Positions 36,148 through 44,565 of a DNA stretch of 64,000 bases are shown piece by piece. This stretch comes from Nitrospira sp. MA-1. Its GTDB lineage: Bacteria; Nitrospirota; Nitrospiria; Nitrospirales; UBA8639. How positions within the stretch are numbered: the stretch's first letter is position 1; every line of letters starts with the position of its first letter. Both the position numbers and the translations under genes were made by a program. The notes beneath the pieces were generated by a model, which worked only from the letters and a program-made list of their open reading frames with translations, was not told where the DNA came from and did not search any database. The DNA lies in contig JAQJDB010000006.1 in assembly GCA_032139905.1 (NCBI GenBank), positions 186,001-250,000 on the forward strand. Direction: 5' to 3'.

Positions 36148-37117
36148 TTGCCGCATCTTTCTTAAGCCAGCCCAGTCCATAATCAGACCAAGATCGGGTT
36201 TTTTTGTTGGGGTTATCGTTAGAGGGACGCTCAAGACCATTAATTTCGGCGCCGTTTACATACAGGTAGGGGACCATGATCACATGATTGACACGGTCGA
36301 CCCCGATCCCCGAAGGGGACAACAAAAACTCGGCAATCACCTCTTTTTTGTGATTGGCCAGGATTCGCCAGACTTTCCCTACCGTGAGGTCAGACACATA
36401 CATGGTGCCGTATTTATCGAAATCAATACCGTCTAAATTATAGAACCCACCAGTAAAAAAAGTATTGGCGAACAGCTCCTGAATCGTCCCGTGTTCATCA
36501 ATCTCAAAGATCTTCCCATCCTCCCATCCAACCCCCACCACATGCCCATTCCTGGGATGAATGGTGAGGCCACGTGGGTGTGACAGGCTCTCATCCTGGG
36601 CAAAGACCGTCACGGTATGATCGTGGGCGGCTTCATCAATGTGATAGATGGTATTGGAGTCGGAATCAGAGACATACAGCCCGCCTAGAGGATCCGCAGC
36701 CAGCCCGGCAAGTGATTGACTGTGGAATTGTGCGAAGGAAATAGTGTGAAGCGTTTCTCCGGTGTTTTTGTCAAATCCTCGGACCGCATCCAGGTCAGCC
36801 ACATAAAGAGTTGCGCCCACCAGAGCCATTCCTTTGGGTGAGTTCAGGATAACCGACTTTTGCCCACCTTGGATGAAATGGAGATCAATCATCTTTCCCT
36901 CAGGGGTCACTTTACTGATAAAACCTTTATTTTCGCGTGTCCCGGGGTCTCCGTTGGCATTGGCGATGAAATAGACCTGCCCTTCATCGGCAATCATGCT
37001 TTGCGGGAACGCTAAATTCGCCACCTCCTCGGCATAAACAGCAGTCCAGCAACTCAGCACCAACATACTAGTGAGGATCGCATTCCTGAAAGAAGCAGCA
37101 AGGCAATATGGGTTCAT
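36140..37117 (-). CDS. Exported NHL/SMP-30-like beta-propeller protein
   Basis: 325 residues from ATG 37115-37117, the start of a clear Sec signal (hydrophobic residues about 12-30, ending AVYAEE). The frame opens further upstream, but that part lacks family resemblance. Repeated blade motifs include SPKGMALVGATLYVADLD, AADPLGGLYVSDSDSNTIY, HPRGLTIHPRNGHVVGVGW and GIDFDKYGTMYVSDL. NHL/SMP-30-like propellers act as binding scaffolds or lactonases; neither can be chosen here. It is divergent from folD and coupled to the zinc-ribbon gene downstream. Confidence 0.82.
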   Translation of the reverse strand: MNPYCLAASFRNAILTSMLVLSCWTAVYAEEVANLAFPQSMIADEGQVYFIANANGDPGTRENKGFISKVTPEGKMIDLHFIQGGQKSVILNSPKGMALVGATLYVADLDAVRGFDKNTGETLHTISFAQFHSQSLAGLAADPLGGLYVSDSDSNTIYHIDEAAHDHTVTVFAQDESLSHPRGLTIHPRNGHVVGVGWEDGKIFEIDEHGTIQELFANTFFTGGFYNLDGIDFDKYGTMYVSDLTVGKVWRILANHKKEVIAEFLLSPSGIGVDRVNHVIMVPYLYVNGAEINGLERPSNDNPNKKTRSWSDYGLGWLKKDAANE

Positions 37118-37327
37118 GGAAATAACCGAACTTTCGCTGAGACGATGAGGACGATCAGAGCGACAAGGGATGTGGTTAGAGGAAAACCTGAAGGGGCATG
37201 GTAAGTGAGGTTTTTGTAGGGTGTCAAGGAATGGTGAGGAAGCCATTTCGTTGACGAAGATTTTCCCTGCCTGATATCGTAAATCACCGCTCATAGCGGT
37301 TTGACCATTTTATTTGAAGGAGTCAAC

Positions 37328-38185
37328 GTGCCAGCACAGATCATTGATGGCAAAGCATTAGCCCAGGCGATTCGAGAGGGCATTGCTGAAGACGTTCGCC
37401 TTTTCGAAAAAGATACCGGAATCAAGCCCGGATTAGCCGCAGTATTGGTAGGAGATGATCCGGCATCGGCCGTCTATGTGCGGAACAAGAGAATTGCCTG
37501 TGAAAAGGCCGGACTCTATCCTCAGGAACATCTTTTGCCGGCATCGACCCCCCAAGAATCATTATTGAAGCTGGTTCATCAGCTCAATGCCGATCCCCAG
37601 ATCCATGGCATTCTGGTCCAGCTTCCCCTTCCTTCGGGCATGGACAGTCAAGCGATTTTGCACGCCGTCTCTCCGGAGAAGGATGTGGATGGATTTCATC
37701 CGGTCAATGTCGGGCGTTTAGTGACCGGCGACCCAGGGTTTATCCCCTGTACCCCAAAAGGGGTCATTCAGATGATCGATTCGACCGGACAGGATATTGC
37801 CGGGAAACGTGTCGTGGTTATTGGCCGGAGTAATATTGTGGGAAAACCGGTGGCTATGTTGCTCTTGCACCGACATGCCACTGTCACCATCTGTCATTCC
37901 CGGACCAAAGATCTCCCCGGGGTGGTTCGGGAAGCGGACATCGTGATTGCGGCCATCGGGAAACCGCTTTTCGTCACCCCAGACATGGTGAAAGAGGGGG
38001 CGATCGTCATTGATGTGGGGATCAATCGATTAGCCGATGGAAAATTAGTCGGGGATGTGGATTTTGGTCGGGTGAAGGAGCGAGCCGGATGGATTACACC
38101 CGTTCCCGGTGGCGTTGGCCCGATGACGATCGCTATGCTGCTTCAGAACACGGTGGAATCCGCGAAGCGGGTTGCTGGCAAATAA
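37328..38185 (+). CDS. folD: Methylenetetrahydrofolate dehydrogenase/cyclohydrolase FolD
   Basis: 285 residues from GTG 37328 with GAAGGAG upstream; the frame extends back to 37301 with a less likely start. It interconverts methylene-, methenyl- and formyl-THF. Conserved parts are [13 protein letters not shown] with the catalytic Lys, [30 protein letters not shown], the NADP site [14 protein letters not shown], and [11 protein letters not shown]. panB follows 31 bp later; both serve one-carbon/folate-dependent chemistry. Confidence 0.95.
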   Translation: MPAQIIDGKALAQAIREGIAEDVRLFEKDTGIKPGLAAVLVGDDPASAVYVRNKRIACEKAGLYPQEHLLPASTPQESLLKLVHQLNADPQIHGILVQLPLPSGMDSQAILHAVSPEKDVDGFHPVNVGRLVTGDPGFIPCTPKGVIQMIDSTGQDIAGKRVVVIGRSNIVGKPVAMLLLHRHATVTICHSRTKDLPGVVREADIVIAAIGKPLFVTPDMVKEGAIVIDVGINRLADGKLVGDVDFGRVKERAGWITPVPGGVGPMTIAMLLQNTVESAKRVAGK

Positions 38186-38216
38186 CCCTCACTGCATACA
38201 AAAGAAATCGGCACAC

Positions 38217-39005
38217 ATGACGATTCCCGAATTTGTCCAACAGAAGAAACAGGGTAAAAAGCTCACGGTCGTCACGGCCTACGATGCGCTGTTTACCCGG
38301 GTTGTGGAGCAAGCCGGGCTTGACGTCATTCTGGTTGGAGATTCCCTTGGCATGGTCGTGCAAGGCAAGCCCAACACCTTATCAGTGACCATGGAAGACA
38401 TGCTCTATCACACGCGGCTGGTGGCTCAGGCTGCCCAACGGGCGCTGGTGATTGGGGACATGCCGTTTATGTCCTACCAGGCCAGCGTGGAAGATGCCGT
38501 GCGGAATGCGGGGCGTTTTCTGCAAGCGGGGGCGGCTGCTGTGAAACTTGAGGGTGGTGCGCCAGTGGTCGATCGGGTGGAGGCCATGACCCGGTTTGGT
38601 ATTCCCGTCATGGGTCACCTGGGCATGACCCCACAATCGGTCAATCAATCTGGCGGATATTCAGTTAAGGGCAAGGCGCAGGAAGAAGCGGAAACGATTG
38701 TGAGCGATGCCAAGGCCCTTGAGGCTGCGGGGGCATTTGCGGTGGTGTTGGAATGCATGCCAATCGGGCTGGCGCAAAGTATTACCGAAGCCCTTTCTAT
38801 TCCGACCATTGGCATTGGCGCCGGGCAGGGATGTGATGGACAGGTGCTGGTGCTCTACGACCTGTTGGGCCTCTTCGATGACTTCGTCCCCAAATTTGTC
38901 AAACCGTATGCCCATCTGAAGGCGGACGCCCTACAGGCGCTCCGGCGCTATAAAGAAGAAGTTGAATGCGGAAAATTCCCCACCGACGCTGAAAGTTATC
39001 ATTAA
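38217..39005 (+). CDS. panB: Ketopantoate hydroxymethyltransferase
   Basis: 262 residues. It transfers a one-carbon unit from methylene-THF to ketoisovalerate, the first step to pantothenate and CoA. Conserved blocks are VTAYDALFTRVVEQAG, LVGDSLGMVVQG, DMPFMSYQ, VKLEGGAPV, PVMGHLGMTPQSVNQ, VLECMP and IGIGAGQGCDGQVLV. ATG 38217 begins the family N-terminus (TIPEFVQQKKQGK). A degenerate second copy of its 3' end lies at 41998-42098, about 3 kb downstream, so the locus has been rearranged; this copy appears intact. Confidence 0.95.
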   Translation: MTIPEFVQQKKQGKKLTVVTAYDALFTRVVEQAGLDVILVGDSLGMVVQGKPNTLSVTMEDMLYHTRLVAQAAQRALVIGDMPFMSYQASVEDAVRNAGRFLQAGAAAVKLEGGAPVVDRVEAMTRFGIPVMGHLGMTPQSVNQSGGYSVKGKAQEEAETIVSDAKALEAAGAFAVVLECMPIGLAQSITEALSIPTIGIGAGQGCDGQVLVLYDLLGLFDDFVPKFVKPYAHLKADALQALRRYKEEVECGKFPTDAESYH

Positions 39006-39605
39006 ATAAATTAATTTTTTCACCCCCTTCTCTTCAAGGTTTTCCGGGGGAACAAATTTACCTATTCCCTACCCTTAATGCTTCCAGAACAACCGCTCTC
39101 CATAAGCCTGGCAAGATAGCCTTCGGTTCCGACTCATCCTCATCGCGTGCCATCAATCTTATCTTTCATTTTTTCACCCCAAACTCCCCATCTAGAATTC
39201 CCCAATTCACCAAACCCAAGAGACATGGTCAAAAAGAGAAGCCAAAGAACACAGGCAACTTGACTTAACTCGCCAGTTCACCAAAAATCTCCCCACGACC
39301 ATTCTAAAGCGTTCGATTGGCGCTTGGTGTCCTGCGGGATCGGCAAGCGTTCGCAGTCGTATAGATGGACAAACCATTCATCAGGTGGTGGGATGCTGAT
39401 CCGAATAATATGCCCTAGGACATGCCCGTATGAACAGCCATTGACTGAAACCGCAGAGATTGCCGCTTATTTTCAGAAGAGTCGATGAGAGGTTAAATGG
39501 ACAGGAAATCACAGATTCGCACCGTACGTGGATGAACTTAATTATTGTTAGCCTGAAAGGTTCTGAAGCGCACTGTTTGGAGGCTACTGCTTGAATTACA
39601 TCATG
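39006..39605. other. Intergenic, probably decayed DNA downstream of panB
   Basis: 600 bases with no supportable gene. Short stretches read like protein but are broken by stops in every frame. A CCCCC/GGGGG inverted pair just after panB has an 18-base loop and no T-run, so it is a poor terminator. Confidence 0.4.
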
Positions 39606-40195
39606 ATGCCAAATTCGAAAGTGGGAGAGGACGCATGCCATCAATTCCTAGTCTGCCTCGCAGAGGCCACAGCAGAAATTCCAGACCAATAGATGCTGCT
39701 TCCGATTCCTGGCCAAGCGAACCCGATCTACCGAGAACGCGTGTACTGCTATGAGCTGTATCATCAATTGAGAGTAGTTACCGGTGATACCTTTGGGTAT
39801 TCGCTTGGAGGACAAGTTGACAAGGCAGTGCACCCGATTCTAAGTAAAGCTGATTTGGGCAAAACCAAGCCGGATTTACTAGTACACAAGTCTGGCGGAA
39901 TGGACGACAACTTGATCGTTATGGAAGTGAAACCCGTGAATGCAAAGCCTAGGGATATCAGAAATGACTTCCAAAAATGACATCCTTTGTCCGTGAAGGT
40001 CGATACTATCTGGCTGTTTATCTGGTCTATGGCGACAATAATAAGGAGTGAGAGAAATTTAGAAAGAAGCTTATGCGACAGGTGCAAAAGCCAGAAGGAG
40101 ATCAAATTGCCCTTCAGGATATTTGCCTTTATTGGCATCAATCTTCAGGGGGCCGTGCCATAAAAACACCCCGGTGTCCAAGCGAAAAACCGTGA
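39606..40195 (+). pseudogene. Broken PD-(D/E)xK nuclease-like gene
   Basis: Three segments of one protein can be read. From ATG 39606, KVGEDACHQFLVCLAEATAE runs to a TAG at 39690-39692. The same frame continues as GQANPIYRERVYCYELYHQ to KPDLLVHKSGGMDDN and VMEVKPVNAKPRDI, then ends at TGA 39976-39980. A one-base shift in an A-run there restores TSFVREGRYYLAVYLVYGDN, which hits another TGA at 40049-40051; the frame then stays open to 40193-40195. The PD and ExK residues (KPDLLV, MEVK) fit the restriction-nuclease-like superfamily. The gene is inactive unless the stops are sequencing errors. The exact family and end are unsure; the last 120 bp overlap an opposing open frame. Confidence 0.7.
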
Positions 40196-40358
40196 CCTGC
40201 GGACGCGTATCGCTGGTGATATGCCACAAAGCATCTCGCATGGCGGAGACATCTCGTTCCGGCTTTTTAACAGGACGGCTGCTTAAATGCTTGGCAAAAT
40301 ATGCTCTCCGGCGCTCACAGATAACGAGATAGAAGCTATCGTTGTTTTCTCTGGCGAA
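40071..40358 (-). pseudogene. Possible 3' remnant of an unidentified gene
   Basis: A minus-strand frame is open for 95 codons to TAA at 40071-40073, with an in-frame stop at 40359-40361 and no plausible start. Its reading has protein-like composition: NNDSFYLVICERRRAYFAKH, then TVFRLDTGVFLWHGPLKID and GQFDLLLAFAPVA before the stop. It overlaps the last 125 bp of the nuclease-like pseudogene on the other strand, so one of the two readings there is accidental. I recognise no family. Confidence 0.35.
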
Positions 40359-40361
40359 TTA

Positions 40362-40997
40362 CCTTATAGAAAACGAGCTTAATGGAATTTTCAACTGATG
40401 CCTAATTCTGGACGCCTCTGTGCACTTGCAAAGGGACAAACATTATAAAAAGAATAGCCATCCTGGCATGGTAACAATCCTGTGTTCGAATCACATTCAG
40501 GAGGTCGACAAACTCTGCGGGGGGGATTTGAAGTCTCTATTATTCAATTGTGCCGCGTTTTTGGGTAAGTGTGTGAGCAAAAGATGTGAAAACTTTATTA
40601 CCCCTAAGGCCTTTTTGATTGTTTTGTTCTGAAATTTGCCAAACCCTATCTGCAAATATATTAAATGTGCCGCTGTTTCCCAACGAAATTTTTGGGGTAA
40701 AGCTCTTTTGAGGCCAAGCTCTTGCCTGTTCAAGTCCGTGGAAATTTTCTGGCATTGTGGTCATTGAGTACTATGTAATGCTTGTTTGTCGTGGGGCAGG
40801 TGATTTTTGAACAAAGCGATGAGAGCTATGGATGATTAAGAAATCAGAATTAGCAAGGCCGGTTATGTCTAGCTTTTCTTTAGAGGAAAGCACCGGATAG
40901 CTATGCTTGTCGGTTTTCTCCGCCCTTCGGGCTCGGGTGCTCATGAACTCAACGGATAGGCGAAAGGTCAATCATTTCAACTAAGGAGATTGTGCGT
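40362..40997. other. Intergenic, AT-rich decayed region
   Basis: About 640 bases with only short, unconvincing frames. A TTCGAAT loop with a 4-bp stem near 40490 resembles a tRNA T-arm, but no other tRNA parts surround it. The ribosome binding site of the next gene (AAGGAG at 40983-40988) lies at its end. Confidence 0.4.
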
Positions 40998-41711
40998 ATG
41001 CCTGGAATGTTCAAGTCCCCCAATAAAGCCGAGGATAATATTCTTTCTGATTTGGGCCCGCTATATCATAATTATTCGTTCTTTGGGGTAAATAATGTTC
41101 AGTTGCCAGGTATCTACGAATTAAATCAACAAGCAAAAGCACCGATTATCATCGCCTATATTGCTTATGCTATTGCTAAATCTAAAAAACATGCCTTAGA
41201 CCGCGTATCTTTATCAGAGCTGTTTTGCGCGGATGGTTTTTACGCTATGGTTGCCTCCAGGCTGGGCTGTAATAGAAGCATTGGCATCGATAACGATAGG
41301 GATAAGCATTTTGAACATGCTAATGTGATAGCCGAACGACTGAATCTTCATGGCGTAGAATTTGAGAAAGAAGAGATCACGCCAAATTCAAAATTCATTT
41401 CAACAGATGTCGTGGTAAATGTGGGAGGTCTTTATCATGTCGATGCCCCCGATAAAATATTGGACCTATCATACGGGATGGCAAATAAATACCTAATAGT
41501 TCAGAGTGTTGTTTCTTTAAAAACAGAGAGTGAAGATTATTTTGAAGCTCCGGCCCCAGGTTGGACATGGGGAAACAGATATAGTCGAAAATCGTTTGAT
41601 AAAATGATCAAGAAAATCTGCCCAAAAATCATCGACCAGCATTTCAATGAGCTTGAAGGCAATAATAGACTTGAAGACAGAGGAAGTGTGTATTATTTGA
41701 TTGAAAAATAG
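40998..41711 (+). CDS. Putative SAM-dependent methyltransferase
   Basis: 237 residues from ATG 40998, nine bases after AAGGAG; an in-frame GTG at 40992 is less likely. The Rossmann-type SAM site is ELFCADGFYAMVASRLG near residue 74 followed by IGIDNDRDKHFEHAN. A later TDVVVNVGGLYHVDAPDKIL fits motif IV/post-I of class I methyltransferases. The glycine loop (FCADGFY) is unlike the usual GxGxG. The coding sequence is more AT-rich than the housekeeping genes around it, which fits acquisition. The substrate is unknown. It lies alone inside the decayed stretch. Confidence 0.7.
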   Translation: MPGMFKSPNKAEDNILSDLGPLYHNYSFFGVNNVQLPGIYELNQQAKAPIIIAYIAYAIAKSKKHALDRVSLSELFCADGFYAMVASRLGCNRSIGIDNDRDKHFEHANVIAERLNLHGVEFEKEEITPNSKFISTDVVVNVGGLYHVDAPDKILDLSYGMANKYLIVQSVVSLKTESEDYFEAPAPGWTWGNRYSRKSFDKMIKKICPKIIDQHFNELEGNNRLEDRGSVYYLIEK

Positions 41712-41997
41712 GTTTATGTAATGAAAGCATCTAAATTGGTCACAACGTTTAGATGAGAGCCACGCCACGTGTTGCCGCACTTGAGTCGTAAGAGTTCTTA
41801 GTGCATATCTCAACTTTGAAGGGAAACTTCAATCCATCCTACCAAGGGCTCTTATCAAGGGTTTGGCAACGAAGAGCTTCAATCCACTGCTCAAATCAAA
41901 TTCAGAAGGTCGAGAGCTCCGTGTCGAGATCACAGATCAGGACTAAATAATTCTCCAGGGCTTGAGGATTGGTCTTGGTTTTCAACGACTGGTTCGG

Positions 41998-42098
41998 CCT
42001 ATTCAATGACTGGAATCTCTGAATTTGTTAACCCCTATGCCCATTCTAAAGGCGGATGCCTTGCAGGCTCTCCGGCGGTATAAAGAAGAAGTTAAATC
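41998..42098 (+). pseudogene. Degenerate second copy of the 3' end of panB
   Basis: The stretch matches panB 38866-38967 closely. It begins GCCTATTCAATGACT against GCCTCTTCGATGACT in panB and continues through the segments for KFVKPYAH and KADALQALRRYKEEV. The last 45 bases differ at only a few third positions, but an extra base after the PYAH codons breaks the frame. The coding-like pattern of changes suggests it diverged while or after being a real panB tail. Its origin (tandem duplication, or the old tail displaced by an insertion) is inferred. Confidence 0.75.
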
Positions 42099-42167
42099 CC
42101 TTGAGGGTATATTTCCCGCTGCCTGCGGCGTAATAAACTATTCGTCTGAGCGAGTACATTCATAATG

Positions 42168-42198
42168 CCCCGTCCGCTTGCGGCGGGGATCATTTTTT
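42168..42198 (+). terminator. Probable rho-independent terminator
   Basis: CCCCGTCCGC and GCGGCGGGG form a nine-pair stem with one bulged T and a two-base TT between the arms (the real loop would open one more pair). Six T residues follow at 42193-42198. It lies just behind the panB remnant and may be the ancestral panB terminator. Confidence 0.55.
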
Positions 42199-42231
42199 GC
42201 GGCAAATTTTCAACGGTCGGTAAATGTGTTC

Positions 42232-43191
42232 ATGAAAAATATGTTGAAGGAATATGCCCTGAAAGTGCTGAAGAGTCTTCCAGCCAGGTTCTCACTGTCT
42301 GTGAATTGGAATTCGACCGAGGGCTATATGCTGGGGTATGCCAAGGAGATTTTGCGTACATTGGAAAATGACCAAAGCGTAACGACTCGCCAGGATGCCA
42401 TCACGGGCCTTCGACAACTCAGTCTGGAGGAATTCGGACTGGTGTTGCTGTCCATGCCCGACCCTGAGTACCCCAAGCTTTCACGACTTCTTCCTGCCAT
42501 GGCGAGTAATGAGGTGCAGCGAAACTGGACGGGGAACCATGGAGTCGAATTGCTCAAGCAAACAACAGCGTTCGTGCGTGCATTGAGTTACAACTACACA
42601 CGAGTGACCGGGCGGTCTCTGGATGATGCCACTATCTTGGATTTTGGATGTGGGTATGGCCGTATCGCGCAATTGCTCTATTACTTCACCGCCGAGGAAA
42701 AAGTCTTCGGGGTCGATCCCTGGGAACAGTCCATTGAACTTTGCCGGGAGTCGGGTCTCAGTACAAACTTCATGGTATCCGACTACCTCCCTGTGTCCTT
42801 GCCGGTCGGGACGGTGAAGTTTAATCTCATTTATGCCTTCTCCGTGTTCACCCACCTGTCTCAAAGGGCGATGAGCGCGTCGTTGAACACCTTGCGGAAG
42901 TACCTTGCGGATGATGGCATGTTAGCCATTACTATTCGCCCTGTCGAAAACTGGGAGCATGACCCTCACACATCATCCGCGCAGAAAGCGGCCCTAGCCG
43001 TTCGACATCGGGAGGAGGGCTTTGCTTTCAACCCCCACAACCGGGCACCGATTGATGGTGACGTGACCTATGGGGATTCCTCGTTGACTCTGGAGTGGAT
43101 TACCTCGACTTTTCCAGAGTGGACGATCAAAGCGACTGATCGGTGTTTGAGCGATCGTCTTCAGCGGTATGTCTTTCTGGTGCCGCGCTGA
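42232..43191 (+). CDS. Class I SAM-dependent methyltransferase
   Basis: 319 residues from ATG 42232; the frame is open to 42178 across the terminator hairpin, so the shorter form is preferred. The SAM motif is ILDFGCGYGRIAQLL near residue 135, followed by FGVDPWEQSIELCRE and a post-motif FNLIYAFSVFTHLSQRAM typical of methyltransferase families 11/25. About 130 helical residues precede the catalytic domain. The C-terminal part (LTLEWITSTFPEWTI) is a late strand pair. The substrate is unknown. It stands alone upstream of pheA with a 146-bp gap. Confidence 0.82.
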   Translation: MKNMLKEYALKVLKSLPARFSLSVNWNSTEGYMLGYAKEILRTLENDQSVTTRQDAITGLRQLSLEEFGLVLLSMPDPEYPKLSRLLPAMASNEVQRNWTGNHGVELLKQTTAFVRALSYNYTRVTGRSLDDATILDFGCGYGRIAQLLYYFTAEEKVFGVDPWEQSIELCRESGLSTNFMVSDYLPVSLPVGTVKFNLIYAFSVFTHLSQRAMSASLNTLRKYLADDGMLAITIRPVENWEHDPHTSSAQKAALAVRHREEGFAFNPHNRAPIDGDVTYGDSSLTLEWITSTFPEWTIKATDRCLSDRLQRYVFLVPR

Positions 43192-43337
43192 TCGGGGAAG
43201 CTCCTGCGTTTGTGGCTGGAAAATGTGGCTCTGGGTATATAGGAAAGCCGCAAGTTGAAAGGGGAAAACGCTTGCTTGCCACAGCATGGTATTCCTTGTA
43301 TGCTCCTGCCTAAATTGCAGATTTTCCAGGATAAAGG

Positions 43338-44429
43338 ATGAGTCTCATGGAGCTTCCAGAAGATATGCAACAATGCCGGCAGGAGATCGACCGGCTTGAT
43401 GACGACATTCTTAATATATTGAATGAGCGATCTCAATATGTCATTAAAATCGGGCATCTGAAAAAACAACAGGATTCGTCTGCCCATCTTCACACGCCCG
43501 GTCGGGAAGCGGCGATCGTGGAACGGTTGATGCGCAAAAACCCAGGACCGTTTCCCAGTGAAGCCCTTCGTCATCTTTACCGGGAGATTATGTCGGCGTC
43601 TCTCTCTCTGGAGGGAACCCAAACGGTCGCCTATTTGGGGCCTCCTGCCACGTTTACACATCTGGCTGCCATGCGAAAGTTTGGAGGATCGGCCGACTAT
43701 GTATCGGTCAATAGCATCAAAGATGTGTTTGATGAAGTGGAACGCGGACGTATGCGGTTTGGCGTGGTTCCCATAGAAAACTCGACGGAAGGGGTGGTCA
43801 ATCATACGTTAGATTTGTTCGTAGACTCACCTCTGTTGATTTATGGTGAAGTGATGCTGGAAGTGTCCCATCACTTTCTTTCTAAGGCGGAAAAAATAGA
43901 TGAGATCAAGACGGTCTATTCTCATCCGCATGCCATTGCCCAATGTCGAAACTGGCTCGAAACCAACTTGCCTTCGGTGAATTTTGCGGAAGAGCCCAGT
44001 ACGGCTCGGGCCGCTGAGCGGGCGGTGAATGATCCAACTGCAGGGGCCATTGCCTCCGAATTGGCAGCTCAGTTGTATGGATTGAACATTCTGCGATCAC
44101 GAATTGAAGATAATATTAATAATTTCACCAGGTTCCTCATTTTATCCCAAAAGGGAGCTGAGCCAACCGGCCGGGATAAAACGTCGATCATTGTCTCGGC
44201 CAAAGACCGGGTTGGAGCCCTGTATGATCTGATCCGCCCGTTTTCATCCCACGGCATTAGTATGACCAAAATTGAATCACGGCCGACCAGACGAAAAGTC
44301 TGGGAATATCTGTTTTATATGGATTTGGAAGGTCATCAGGACGATGATCGCCTCAAGAAGGCCCTGGAGGAAGTCCGGTCACGTTGTTTGATGATGAAGG
44401 TTCTGGGGTCTTATTCTTCGCATCAGTAA
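43338..44429 (+). CDS. pheA: Bifunctional chorismate mutase/prephenate dehydratase
   Basis: 363 residues. It makes phenylpyruvate from chorismate. An AroQ-type mutase domain (residues about 8-90: EIDRLDDDILNILNERSQYV) is fused to the dehydratase domain (about 95-275: VAYLGPPATFTHLAA, VPIENSTEGVVNHTLD, NFTRFLIL with the catalytic Thr). A C-terminal ACT domain (about 285-355) has GALYDLIRPF and KIESRP, the Phe feedback site. ATG at 43338 or 43347 could be the start; the AAAGGA at 43333 fits the second better. It heads the aromatic cluster. Confidence 0.95.
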   Translation: MSLMELPEDMQQCRQEIDRLDDDILNILNERSQYVIKIGHLKKQQDSSAHLHTPGREAAIVERLMRKNPGPFPSEALRHLYREIMSASLSLEGTQTVAYLGPPATFTHLAAMRKFGGSADYVSVNSIKDVFDEVERGRMRFGVVPIENSTEGVVNHTLDLFVDSPLLIYGEVMLEVSHHFLSKAEKIDEIKTVYSHPHAIAQCRNWLETNLPSVNFAEEPSTARAAERAVNDPTAGAIASELAAQLYGLNILRSRIEDNINNFTRFLILSQKGAEPTGRDKTSIIVSAKDRVGALYDLIRPFSSHGISMTKIESRPTRRKVWEYLFYMDLEGHQDDDRLKKALEEVRSRCLMMKVLGSYSSHQ

Positions 44430-44565
44430 GGTTTGATGCTCGCTGTTTGTCCTTGAGGAATGGAGATCGGGGAAGGGGCTTCCGCAAACGTTCGTCCCAG
44501 GCCCAGGTAGACGTGAAATTTTCTGGATTTTTCCTTCATGTTCACAAGAGAAAGAATGTAAGCCC

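Larger units (their letters stand above)
41712..42231. other. Intergenic region containing panB remnant and terminator-like hairpin
   Basis: 520 bases between the two methyltransferase genes. It contains the degenerate panB 3' copy (41998-42098) and a GC-rich hairpin with a T-run (42168-42198). The sequence CTTCAATCCA occurs twice (41827 and 41877), too few for an array. Confidence 0.6.

Noticed and set aside
40470-40510. TTCGAAT loop with a short stem, like a tRNA T-arm
   Set aside because: Stem has only four pairs and no acceptor, anticodon or D-arm can be found around it.
41827-41886. CTTCAATCCA occurring twice, 50 bases apart, like the end of some CRISPR repeats
   Set aside because: Only two short copies, flanking bases do not match, and no cas genes are nearby.
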